Below are positions 8,732 to 17,700 of a stretch of 64,000 nucleotides of DNA, in pieces. Made by a program: the position numbers and the translations under genes. Below the pieces are notes generated by a model that saw only the letters and a list, made by a program, of their open reading frames with translations, had not been told where the DNA came from and did not search any database. Positions within the stretch are counted from its first letter, which is position 1. The number at the start of each line of letters is the position of its first letter. Source of the DNA: JAMXLG01 sp963765935. Lineage in GTDB: Bacteria; Vulcanimicrobiota; Vulcanimicrobiia; Vulcanimicrobiales; Vulcanimicrobiaceae. The stretch spans positions 238,568-302,567 of the forward strand of contig CAVXXX010000003.1 of assembly GCA_963765935.1 (NCBI GenBank), in the 5' to 3' direction.

Positions 8732-8841
8732 CATTTTGCCCCGAGCTGTGGCCTGTGGCGAGGCGACGGCGTGCGAAGTGGACTAAGGTCCACGAAGCAT
8801 GCCGTCAACGAAGTCCACAGGCCGCAGATCGGGGCAAAATG
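8732..8841. repeat. 110-base near-perfect long hairpin abutting tRNA-Val
   Basis: Outer arms 8732-8758 and 8815-8841 pair over 27 bases with two mismatches. Inner arms 8765-8774/8797-8806 (10 bp, one G-U) and 8778-8783/8788-8793 (6 bp, 4-base loop) continue the rod. The right arm touches the last two bases of the tRNA gene. No T-run follows on the minus strand, so it does not look like a simple terminator. It may be a palindromic mobile element (MITE/REP-like) or a tRNA 3' trailer structure. Confidence 0.65.
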
Positions 8842-8912
8842 GGCGATGACGGGCTCGAACCGCCGACATCCTCCTTGTAAGGGAGGCGCTCTCCCAGCTG
8901 AGCTAATCGCCC
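8840..8912 (-). tRNA. tRNA-Val (anticodon TAC)
   Basis: The minus strand folds as a cloverleaf. The acceptor GGGCGAT pairs with ATCGCCC, and the D arm is GCTC...GAGC. The anticodon arm CCTCC-CTTACAA-GGAGG gives anticodon TAC. The T arm has the loop TTCGAGC, and the discriminator is A. The 3' CCA is not encoded. Confidence 0.95.
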
Positions 8913-9099
8913 GTGGCCTTGTTCTTCAACGTTTTTTTCGGACAGCCTAGCTTGTCCGCGGCTCCGCGCTTAGCCTTCATGGTCGTTTCGACTGACCGGG
9001 CGTGGATAATGTCCAAAGCGTGACGATGCCGCTCGCTTCCAATTGCTTGCCTTATCGACAATTAAGGCCATTTCGACGAAGCGTCGAACGTGCTGAGAT

Positions 9100-9819
9100 A
9101 TGGAAACACGCCTCGATGAGATCGCGCCGCAGATTTACCGCATTTCCACATATGTTCCAGAGGCCGGTATGGTGTTCAACCAGTTTTTGATCGACGCGGA
9201 AGAACCGCTGCTATTTCACACCGGCATGCGGGCGTTATTTCCGGTGGTCGCCGAACAAGTCGCACAAGTCCTGACGCCATCGAGATTGCGATGGATTATG
9301 TTCGGCCACTATGAAGCGGACGAATGCGGCGCGATGAACGAGTGGCTTTCACTAGCGCCGGCCTCAACTGTAGCGCACGGCGCGATTGGCGTGATGGTCT
9401 CGGTCAACGATCAGGCGATTCGTCCGGCGCGTCCCATGAAGAGTTCGGAAACGATTGATTTAGGCGGCAAATGCATTCGCTACATCGCGACGCCCCACGT
9501 TCCCCACGGTTGGGACGCCGGGGTCATCTACGAAGAAACGACGCGCACTCTATTTGCCGGTGACCTCTTTACGTGTACGGGCCGAACGGCGGCCGTGACC
9601 GAAAACGGCCTCATCGAACCGGCGATGCAGGCAGAGGATCGCTTTGGTGCGACCGCTCTTACCGCTATGACCGCGCCCACCATCCGCTCATTGGCCGACC
9701 TCGACATTTCGTGCATGGCGCTCATGCATGCACCGGCGTTCACGGGCGACGCCAAGCACGAACTTCACGATTTGGCGAACGCCTACGAAAGCCGCTGCAG
9801 TCCAACTTTGATTGTGTAG
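9100..9819 (+). CDS. MBL-fold / flavodiiron-like oxygen-binding domain protein
   Basis: Protein of 239 residues related to the metallo-beta-lactamase domain of flavodiiron proteins (ODP family), without the flavodoxin half. The metal motif HYEADECGA (H-x-E-x-D) corresponds to the first diiron ligands. TPHVPHGWDAGVIYEE and TLFAGDLF correspond to the later histidine and aspartate ligands. The histidine that normally follows the aspartate in the first motif is absent. This occurs in relatives that act as diiron oxygen sensors or reductases. It is monocistronic, with no obvious redox partner nearby. Start at the ATG with a weak upstream GTGCTGAG. Confidence 0.75.
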   Translation: METRLDEIAPQIYRISTYVPEAGMVFNQFLIDAEEPLLFHTGMRALFPVVAEQVAQVLTPSRLRWIMFGHYEADECGAMNEWLSLAPASTVAHGAIGVMVSVNDQAIRPARPMKSSETIDLGGKCIRYIATPHVPHGWDAGVIYEETTRTLFAGDLFTCTGRTAAVTENGLIEPAMQAEDRFGATALTAMTAPTIRSLADLDISCMALMHAPAFTGDAKHELHDLANAYESRCSPTLIV

Positions 9820-9824
9820 ACTCG

Positions 9825-9929
9825 CTATAAACCGATCAACCCGAACATCGGGGCGAGAGCTGTCGTTATCGCGGCGCTGACGAGAATCGAGCCAATGCAG
9901 CCCAAGCGGTCGCTGAACATCAAAAACAT
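9825..9929 (-). CDS. small single-pass membrane protein (34 aa)
   Basis: A 34-codon frame on the minus strand opens with ATG and closes with TAG. It encodes MFLMFSDRLGCIGSILVSAA followed by more hydrophobic residues, ending in FGLIGL. The charged SDRLGC turn before one uninterrupted hydrophobic helix is a pattern I associate with small bacterial membrane proteins. No strong ribosome binding site precedes it, so the call rests on composition and on the emptiness of this gap. Function unknown. Confidence 0.4.
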   Translation of the reverse strand: MFLMFSDRLGCIGSILVSAAITTALAPMFGLIGL

Positions 9930-10123
9930 AGCGGGCCATATAGGTACCCTCGGCGGACTTCATTTCGTCTGACGTTATCATCACGTTCAAGCGCGATATC
10001 CGCAAACCAAGGTCGCTCGAATGTCGTGTCAAGAGCTCCCGCTCTTTAACAGGTTCCGTTTTGACGAGTTATCACGAGGCAAACCAGGCAATTTTTGACC
10101 CTCGTTTTGACCCTTCCCCTCAT
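9930..10123. other. intergenic gap, no gene seen
   Basis: No convincing reading frame, RNA fold or repeat was seen between the small membrane protein and the porin-like gene. Confidence 0.5.
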
Positions 10124-11152
10124 TCAGTGCATCACTCCAAATTCGAACCCATAGCGAGTTTGGGTCAGCCCCGTAGCCGAAACGTGCGAGTACTCCAGCC
10201 GAAGCACACCGCCGTTTCCGAAATGGTAGGCCGGTGTTAGGGTTTGCGAAGTTGCACTGCTGCCTGCGCCAAAGCCGACGAGATCGGCGTTTGCACTCGC
10301 GTCGGATGTGGAGCTCGCGTTTCGAGCATCCTCGTAACGAAACGAAAGACTCCACTGTGGTGAGAATGTCCAGCCCCCAAGCAACACCTCCGCGGCGGCG
10401 TTCGCGCTCTCCGTGTACCCAAGCGCCGTCGAAGCGGGCGAGTGTACCCACAAAATGTATGGCAGCAACTGAAGTCTGCCGATCGTCCGCGTGTACATCA
10501 AGTCGTATTCTGCTTTGTTCCCAACGCTCGTCGTCGCGTTTGGCGGAGCGTTTGCGCTAGGAACCATCGTCGCAAACTGTACGCTTGTATTCGGCGACGG
10601 AGACCAGCCGATGAGTCCCTCGAACGCGCGGTTCGTTCCCGAATAGTATCCGTCGTCGTCGCGCAAGCTCACGCTCCACGCGCCACTGGCGTAACCGAAC
10701 TGTAGCCCCCGGGTTATAGTCGGCTCCATGCTCCAAGCGATTCCGCGCTGCACGTCCAGGTTTTGAAACGTGAATGGTGATTCTTGGCCTAGCAACGAAC
10801 CGAACTTTCCCGCCGCAACGCTCACGTGTGAATCGAACTGATACGTTAACGCTGCAACCGGCAGGGGGCTGTACAGCTCAACATTTGCGCCGGGCGCGTT
10901 GTCGGGCATAAACGGAAATCCAACGACCGGGAATGCATAAGCGCCCGCCGTCGCATTCGCGTGCAACTTGCCGGCGGTGACGGTGACATTTAGAAGCGCA
11001 TCGGATACGTCGGGCGTGCCGAAATCGTACAGCGCGAAGTCGGGCGCGACGCTGAGCGCCGACGCTGGAGTTTGCGTAGGCTGAGGATTCGGCGAGGCCG
11101 GCGCGGGTGGCACTGCCTGCGCAAGGATGAGCAAGCCCAGAAGAGCGAGCAT
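10124..11152 (-). CDS. outer-membrane porin-like beta-barrel protein
   Basis: Protein of 342 residues. It has a short hydrophobic signal (MLALLGLLILAQA), a proline-rich linker, then alternating amphipathic strands rich in Tyr, Phe, Gly and Ser. The block KFGSLLGQESPFTFQNLDVQ resembles the putative beta-barrel porin-2 (BbpP/OmpL-like) family. The sequence ends TRYGFEFGVMH. It lies 16 bp downstream of amtB on the same strand. An operon delivering ammonium or small nitrogen compounds through the outer membrane is plausible, but the substrate is not visible in the sequence. Confidence 0.65.
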   Translation of the reverse strand: MLALLGLLILAQAVPPAPASPNPQPTQTPASALSVAPDFALYDFGTPDVSDALLNVTVTAGKLHANATAGAYAFPVVGFPFMPDNAPGANVELYSPLPVAALTYQFDSHVSVAAGKFGSLLGQESPFTFQNLDVQRGIAWSMEPTITRGLQFGYASGAWSVSLRDDDGYYSGTNRAFEGLIGWSPSPNTSVQFATMVPSANAPPNATTSVGNKAEYDLMYTRTIGRLQLLPYILWVHSPASTALGYTESANAAAEVLLGGWTFSPQWSLSFRYEDARNASSTSDASANADLVGFGAGSSATSQTLTPAYHFGNGGVLRLEYSHVSATGLTQTRYGFEFGVMH

Positions 11153-11168
11153 GGTTTCACCGATCGCG

Positions 11169-12410
11169 CTAGATGCCGAGCGGGTACGCCTCTTCGCCGT
11201 GCAGTTCGATGTCCAATCCGCGCTCTTCGGTGTCCCGGTCCACTTTGGTCAGCGTCACGCGGCTAATCAGCCACAGCATTCCGTAGGTGAATATAAAGGC
11301 CCATGCACTGCAAAATACTGCAGCGGCGATCTGCTTACCGAAGAACGACGCCCCGCCGAAGAGCAGCCCGTTCGCGCCCGCCGGGTTCCAGAGCTTCGTT
11401 GCAAAGATGCCCAACAGGGTGATGCCGAGCACTCCTCCGACGCCGTGCACGCCCCATACGTCGAGCGCGTCGTCCCAGCCAAGCCGGTTCTTCAAGGCTA
11501 CTGCGTAATAACAAACAGCGCCGGCCAATAAGCCAAATAGAATCGCGGCAACCGGCGAAACGTACCCGGCCGCTGGCGTAATCGTCGCAAGCCCTGCAAC
11601 CGCACCGGTCAGCAAGCCCACGAATTTCGGTTGTCGGCCGCGTGCCCATTCAATCAGGAACCACGCCACCGCTGCGAATGATGCGGCTACATCCGTGTTT
11701 AGAAATGCCGCTGCGGTAACGGCGTCGACTCGCAGCTCGGAGCCTGCGTTGAATCCATACCATCCGAACCACAGCAATCCGGTACCCAATGCGATCAGAG
11801 GGACGTTGTGCGGTTTGTTATCGACCACGTACCGCCGCCCAATGAACAATACGGAAGCAAGTGCGGCGAATCCGGCGGACGCGTGCACGACAATACCGCC
11901 CGCGAAATCGAGCACGCCCCATTTCGCCAACGCCCCGTCGGGACTCCAGAGCATGTGCACGAACGGAAAATAGACGAAGAGCAGCCACGCCGTGAGGAAC
12001 AGAAAGTACGCTTTGAATGTCACGCGGTTCGCGAATGCCCCGGTGATGAGCGCCGGCGTAATAATTGCGAACATCATTTGATAAGCGATGTGCACGACAA
12101 GCGGAATGCCCGCGTCATTGCCCATGAACATCGTGTGCAACGTGACGCCGCGTAGGAAGAAGTACTGCATCGGATTGCCGATGATCCCATGCCAATCGGC
12201 GCCGAAGCACATAGAGTAACCGACTGCAATCCACACCACCGTCGTCCAGCCCAGCGACATGAAGCTCTGGATCATAATCGTCAGCACGTTCTTGCGGCTG
12301 ACGAGGCCCCCATAAAAAAACGCGAGGCCCGGGGTCATTAGCATGACGAGACTCGCGCAGATCAGCATAAATCCGGTGTTGCCGATGTTGAGAGCGATCG
12401 GAGTATTCAC
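11169..12410 (-). CDS. amtB: ammonium transporter
   Basis: Amt/Rh/MEP channel of about 413 residues with roughly eleven transmembrane helices. Family landmarks include FFYGGLVSRKNVLTI, VLDFAGGIVVHASAGFAAL, GWYGFNAGSEL and the twin-histidine region WGVHGVGGVLG. It moves ammonium across the inner membrane. The start is decided by a strong AAGGAGG six bases before the GTG at 12410. The frame runs further upstream but without a site. No GlnK gene is adjacent, which is unusual because amtB is normally paired with it. Confidence 0.93.
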   Translation of the reverse strand: MNTPIALNIGNTGFMLICASLVMLMTPGLAFFYGGLVSRKNVLTIMIQSFMSLGWTTVVWIAVGYSMCFGADWHGIIGNPMQYFFLRGVTLHTMFMGNDAGIPLVVHIAYQMMFAIITPALITGAFANRVTFKAYFLFLTAWLLFVYFPFVHMLWSPDGALAKWGVLDFAGGIVVHASAGFAALASVLFIGRRYVVDNKPHNVPLIALGTGLLWFGWYGFNAGSELRVDAVTAAAFLNTDVAASFAAVAWFLIEWARGRQPKFVGLLTGAVAGLATITPAAGYVSPVAAILFGLLAGAVCYYAVALKNRLGWDDALDVWGVHGVGGVLGITLLGIFATKLWNPAGANGLLFGGASFFGKQIAAAVFCSAWAFIFTYGMLWLISRVTLTKVDRDTEERGLDIELHGEEAYPLGI

Positions 12411-12560
12411 GCAGTACCTCCTTCGGCGCAGACCCAACAGTCGTTAGGTAGGCCGCTCGTTTTTTCCGCCTTGTGGCGCCGGGACGCCGCCGGGACGCGC
12501 TGCTGCTATCGTCTGGCCACGGACAGTCGTCCAATGGCGCTTAGGAGAGGAATCGGCAGC

Positions 12561-13088
12561 ATGGTACGCACTTCTCGAGGTCTTTTGTTTACCGCTTTGG
12601 TTGGAGCTCTGTCCTCCGCCACATTGGCCGTAGCAAACGCCGCTCCGATGACCGGCACATATTCCGGAGGCACTGGGTGCGGATTGTCCGCGGTGACGAC
12701 TGCCGTAACGAAGATCTTTGGAGCCGCTTCGTTCGTGGACCATTACTCTGGTTCCGGGACGGGCCCGACGGTCTCCGGTGGAACGTTTCGCGCCGGCGGA
12801 GTGATCTGCAGGTTCCGGCGTCCGGCCGATATGCTGTACGTCAGTTTGATCGTTACGGACAAAGCTGAAAAAATTTTTGAAGATTCGCGTGGGAGCATGA
12901 CCGTCAAACAGAACGGATCGGCAACTTTGGCGGAGTCGCCGGGCCACGTCATCGGCTATAGCGGCGAGAAGCTGATCGACGTCCGTTGGGAAATGCTTCC
13001 GACCGGTGCGAGCAACCCGTCAGTCTCCGGAGCAACTCTAGAGCCGGTCGCGATGGCGCTGATCTGTGGAAATGGCACGAGCTGCTAG
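12561..13088 (+). CDS. secreted protein of unknown function
   Basis: A protein of 175 residues with a signal peptide (MVRTSRGLLFTALVGALSSA, cut near ANAAP). The mature part is rich in Gly, Ser, Thr and Val with three or more cysteines (GTGCGLSAV, GGVICRF, LICGNGTSC), so disulfides are likely. No family recognised. The start has a good site, AGGAGAGG, and the start-containing longer frame has none. The next gene begins 40 bp downstream on the same strand and is also secreted, suggesting an operon. Confidence 0.65.
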   Translation: MVRTSRGLLFTALVGALSSATLAVANAAPMTGTYSGGTGCGLSAVTTAVTKIFGAASFVDHYSGSGTGPTVSGGTFRAGGVICRFRRPADMLYVSLIVTDKAEKIFEDSRGSMTVKQNGSATLAESPGHVIGYSGEKLIDVRWEMLPTGASNPSVSGATLEPVAMALICGNGTSC

Positions 13089-13128
13089 GTCACGACGGCA
13101 CACGTTCAATTCACAAAGGAGTTTGGTG

Positions 13129-14769
13129 ATGAGGATGAAGGCCTTGCTCATAGCGGCGCTGGTAGCGATGCCGCAGATACTTTCACCGGCCCAAGCGCTT
13201 GCGCAGATGAGCAACAGCCGTAACGGCTGCATGAATCAATGGCTGTTCAACGGCGTTTGGCGCGCCCGGATCACCAAAGTGGAACCGATCACGGATGGTG
13301 CCAAGCAAACGGGATGGCAAGTGACGCAAACGTGGGGTAACGGTACGGGACGCGAGCTTTCGCCCGCCGATTCTTCGCTACTCGCCGAACAGCTTGCGCT
13401 TGCGAGCGGTGCGAAAATACAAGCGGAGGGCCACCGTCAAGAGGGCCTCGCCTTTAACACTTTGGCGCCATCCGGTCAGTTTACATACACGCAATCCTTC
13501 ATCGGCAATAACTTGACCGTCGATCCCAACGATAAACCCAAGGCACTCGAAGTCTCGTTCGACAATAGAGTCGTTTCACAATCGAACAAACCACACTTCA
13601 CGTCGAACCAATATAATTTCGACTACAATTTGACATGCGTCGCGACCGGGGCGGCGGCACAAGCCCAAGGCGGTTCAACGCAACTGCTCGCGCAGAACGG
13701 CTGCATGAATCAATGGATGTCGAACGGCGTGTGGAAAATGCGCGTCACGAAACTTTCGCCGTTTCCCGTAGGAGTAAGACCGGAGGATCAAACCGCGTGG
13801 CTCGTCACGCAGACGTGGATCAATATCACGCACAGCAAGGTCTTCCCGACAGGAGGATCCGAGCCGGGCAATCGCATCGCACCGACGAATGTGAGCGACG
13901 AGTTCCTTGCCACCAAGAGCGGCAACAACGCCTCGACGTTCAATACCGTCGGCGGCTTCCACGTCGGCCAACGCAACGTTCCATTTATGCCGAACGATTC
14001 GTATACGTTCGATCAGCTCATTGGATGGTCGCCGTTCGATCGAACCGACACGCCCATCCGTCTGCTTGTGACGTTCGACACCGCAACGCAAAAGAAAGTG
14101 CAGATTGGTTTCCCGGTTCCACAATATCACATGCCCGCGAATTTCCGAATCAACTTGACATGCGGAGCGGGAGCGATCAGCGTAGCGCAGTCGCCGTCCG
14201 AATCACAGGACAACGCGACGCAACCGTCTGCGCAAACACAGCAGCCGGCGAGCGCGCCTGCGTCGCAATCGACGGTCGCAACGGCCCAAACGCAATCGAG
14301 CAACAGTAGTGGCCTGAAAGTCGATCCGTGCGCAATGTTGAGCCAAAACGACGTCGCTTCAGCGCTCGGGGTCGGCGCAGCAACGATCGGCGCGCCGCAA
14401 CATTCGTCTGCAAACGAATGCGCCTGGGCAGTCGCCTCGCACGCTGGCGCACCCGCGCAGAACGTCGTACTCGTTGCGCAGGCCGTGCGTCCAGGACCGG
14501 CGGCATGTCACGGATTCAGTTGCGTGAGCGCCGTAACGTCGGTTTTGGGATCGCACGGACTACCGGGTGTTCCGGGTCAATTCGCCGATGCGTTCAACGA
14601 CGCACAGCTTATCTCGGGACTCGGCGACAAGGCGTCGTGGAAAGATGGAAAGCTCACCGTTCTGCGCGCGGACATGGCGTTTCAAGTACTCGTTCACGGA
14701 ACGGCATCGCCTGCGCTCTCTACATCCGAGGCGTTGGCTCGCGACGTTCTGGTTCGCGTTACGCCGTAA
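13129..14769 (+). CDS. secreted protein: duplicated N-terminal domain plus DUF3558-like domain
   Basis: Protein of 546 residues starting at ATG behind a strong AAAGGAG. A signal peptide ends near AQALAQ. Two homologous domains of about 160 residues follow. They begin NGCMNQWLFNGVWRARITKV and NGCMNQWMSNGVWKMRVTKL and share the VTQTW motif. A Gln/Ser/Ala-rich linker (about residues 375-415) leads to a C-terminal domain starting LKVDPCAMLSQNDVASALG. That domain has the two-cysteine pattern of DUF3558, known from actinobacterial lipoproteins. The molecule is exported and probably acts at the cell surface. The tandem duplication is clear from the sequence; the function is unknown. Confidence 0.75.
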   Translation: MRMKALLIAALVAMPQILSPAQALAQMSNSRNGCMNQWLFNGVWRARITKVEPITDGAKQTGWQVTQTWGNGTGRELSPADSSLLAEQLALASGAKIQAEGHRQEGLAFNTLAPSGQFTYTQSFIGNNLTVDPNDKPKALEVSFDNRVVSQSNKPHFTSNQYNFDYNLTCVATGAAAQAQGGSTQLLAQNGCMNQWMSNGVWKMRVTKLSPFPVGVRPEDQTAWLVTQTWINITHSKVFPTGGSEPGNRIAPTNVSDEFLATKSGNNASTFNTVGGFHVGQRNVPFMPNDSYTFDQLIGWSPFDRTDTPIRLLVTFDTATQKKVQIGFPVPQYHMPANFRINLTCGAGAISVAQSPSESQDNATQPSAQTQQPASAPASQSTVATAQTQSSNSSGLKVDPCAMLSQNDVASALGVGAATIGAPQHSSANECAWAVASHAGAPAQNVVLVAQAVRPGPAACHGFSCVSAVTSVLGSHGLPGVPGQFADAFNDAQLISGLGDKASWKDGKLTVLRADMAFQVLVHGTASPALSTSEALARDVLVRVTP

Positions 14770-14775
14770 TCGCTG

Positions 14776-17700
14776 CTAGGGCCAGGCGCCGACTCGGGCG
14801 GCACGGACGCCGGCAACCGACGCCAGCTCGCTGAAAGCGCGTCGCGAACGCGGGTCCGACATCGCATCGAGTTGGAGCTTCACGAGATCCTCCGCGCGCT
14901 GCAGTGCAGCGGCTGCTTTGCGCTCCTCACCGTGCGCATGGTAGACGCGCGCAGCGGCCCAAAAACAATGGTGCGGCAGAACCGTGTTTTCGCCGGAAGC
15001 ATCGGCACGCTCTACGATATCGTCGGCGGTGCATACGGCGTCGTCGTGGCCCGCTTTCATTTGTGCGAGCGCCAGATCGCCCAGTTCTTCAAACGTCGCC
15101 GGCCGGTTCAAACGCATGCGAATCGCAATGGCGTCGTGCATATGCGCGAGTGCCGCCGTCAAATCCCCGAGTTCACGCTCCGCGTTTCCAAGGTTTGCCA
15201 ACGCGGCAGCCTCGATGACGGAGTTCGCGATGTCGCGTGAGGCCGCAAGTGCGCGCACTCCAATCTCCTTTGCTTCTTGCGGCGCCTGCTGCAGCAGTCG
15301 AACCATGCTGAGATTGGCAAGGCATGCGGCCCGCCCGCGCATGTCGTCGAACGCTTCGAAGATGTCGAGCGCCGCCGTCAGCGACGCGCCCGCATCTTCA
15401 AGAAGCCCGAGCTGGATTTGGCTTCCGGTTTGATTGAACAGCAGATAGCCGAGCTTCAGACGATTCCCTAACGCGCGATAGAGCTCCGCAGCCGCAATGA
15501 ATTCCGCGGCAGCTTCTTCGAAGCGCAACAGGCACGACAGCGCGGACGCAACGCGTGCGCTCGCTTCGGCCTCGCCTTCACGATCGCCGATTTCTCGATG
15601 GCGCCGTTGAGACTCACGCGCGTCCGTCAACGCGCGTGCGAAATCGCGACGCATGATAGCGACCCCGGCCGCCGTCATCGTGACGCGTGCGATCAACGCC
15701 GGATCTGCCATGCGGTCCGCATGATCGCGCGCTTCGTCAAGCGCCTTTTCCGCCGCGGTCGCGTCGCCGCGATTCACCGCAATCTCCGAAAGCAGGCAGA
15801 GCGCGTCCACTTCGCCCGCCGTGTCGTTGCGTTGCCGATCGATCTCAACAGCTGCTTGTCCAGCCGCAAAAGCTTCTGCGTAGTGGCTTCGCAACATCAG
15901 GTTTTTCGCCGACGCGCGGCGCCCCGCGGCTTGGCGTGCGAGATCGTTGCTCGCGAGCGCCCGCTGCATCAAATATTCCAAGTAACGCGCTTCGTCGCTG
16001 AGCTCTCCGACGGCACGCGCCCATTGCGCACGCCGCCACACGACGTCGACGCGGCTCTCATCGTCGCGCGCAAGTTGTTCGAGTGCTTCGATGTCGGCGC
16101 GCTGCGCTTCACGGTCGCCGAGGCGCGCGAGAATGCGTTCGCGCAATCCCAGCAACAGCCGCCGGCGTTCGAGGTCGCTGGAAAGTTCGAGTCCGCGAGT
16201 GGCACTGACTAACGCTTCTTGGTTTGCGAAGATCGCAAAACTGCGTTGCGCCGACGCAAAATAGAATTTCGCTGCCTTTTCCGCTTCGCCGCCGCGGTCG
16301 TAGTGGTGCGCAAGCGTTCCAGCGACTTGCTCGCGATCGCTCGACAGCCGCTCGATCGCCGCGCCAACGCGGCGGTGCCACTGCGTACGCCGGGTGGTAT
16401 CAATTTGGTCGTAGATCGTTGCGGCGACTAAGTGATGGCTGAAAGCAAAAGCGAAGTGTACTCGCCCGACTTCACGCACCAAGCCGCGCCCGAGAAGTTC
16501 GCTTACACTTTCGAGCACGAGATCTTCCGGTAAACAAGATATTTCGCGCAACAGATCCGCGTCGAACGTGCCACCCACGATGCTGGCGATTTCGCCGATC
16601 CTGCGTGCATGTTCAGAGACGCGACGTGTGCGAACCTCGATCATCGCTCGAAGAAAGTGCGATGATGCTTCTCGAATGCCCGTTTCGGCGTTTTCTCGAA
16701 GCATCTCGGTGGCGAAAAGCGGGTTGCCTCCGCTCACGGCGTGAACTTGCGCGCCGATCAACTCTGCATCCGGCGCGAGCTTTGGAATGCTGCGAGCGAG
16801 ATCGCGGATGTCGGCGTCCGAGAGGCCGCCCAGCGATATGTGATGTGCGACATTCTCAAGTTGCAGCTTGCGACGCAGCGGATGAATACCCGGGGCGCTT
16901 TCGCCATCTTGATTGCGATACGTCGCGAGGATCAACGCTGGAAATGCTGCCACGCGACGGGCCAGATACTCCAACGCCGACAAGGTGGCTTCGCCGGCCC
17001 ACTGCAGGTCTTCCAAAACGATCAGCAGTGGCCGTTGACGCGAAAGCCCTTGTATGATTGCCGTCAACCCTTCAAGGAGCCGCGAGCGCTCGCGCTCCGC
17101 ATCGATCGCCGGCAAAACGGGAAGCTCCGTCTGCTGCAGGGCGATCTCGGGAACCACCGCGGCGACCGACGCTAGCCAAATCGGTCGCACGTCGAGCAAC
17201 GTCAAGAACGGAAGCGCGTCGCGCAGTGCTTCGACCACCGGCTGGTACGGCACGGTTTCGGGTGATGATGTCGTGCCGCGTAATACGCGCCCTCCCCGTG
17301 TATTCGCGACCAGCGCGAGTTCGTTGGCCAGTCGGGTCTTACCAATACCGGGTTCACCGGCGATCAGCACCGCCATGCCGTGGCCGCTCGCCGCTAATCG
17401 CCACGCTTCGGTAAGTTGTTGCAACTCCGCCGTGCGTCCAACGAACGGAAACACGTTCGCGGACACACTCGCATCGATACGCTCATGCGTCGCCGCATCG
17501 GGTAGCGCGCCGCCACGCAGCATCAGCGCGCGTAACGCGAGCGTTTCCGGCATGAGTTCGACGTTCATCTCGTCGGCAAGGCGTGCGGCGAAGAGCTCCA
17601 TCTCACGCAAAGCACCGGCGCGGTCGCCGCTTTCATAGCGAATCGATATAAGCTGCCGCAGAACATCTTCTCGCCATTGATCGTTCGCTAAGATGCGCTC

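Noticed and set aside
9002..9099. Upstream open frame before the MBL-fold gene
   Set aside because: Short, in a different frame, no ribosome site and no similarity.
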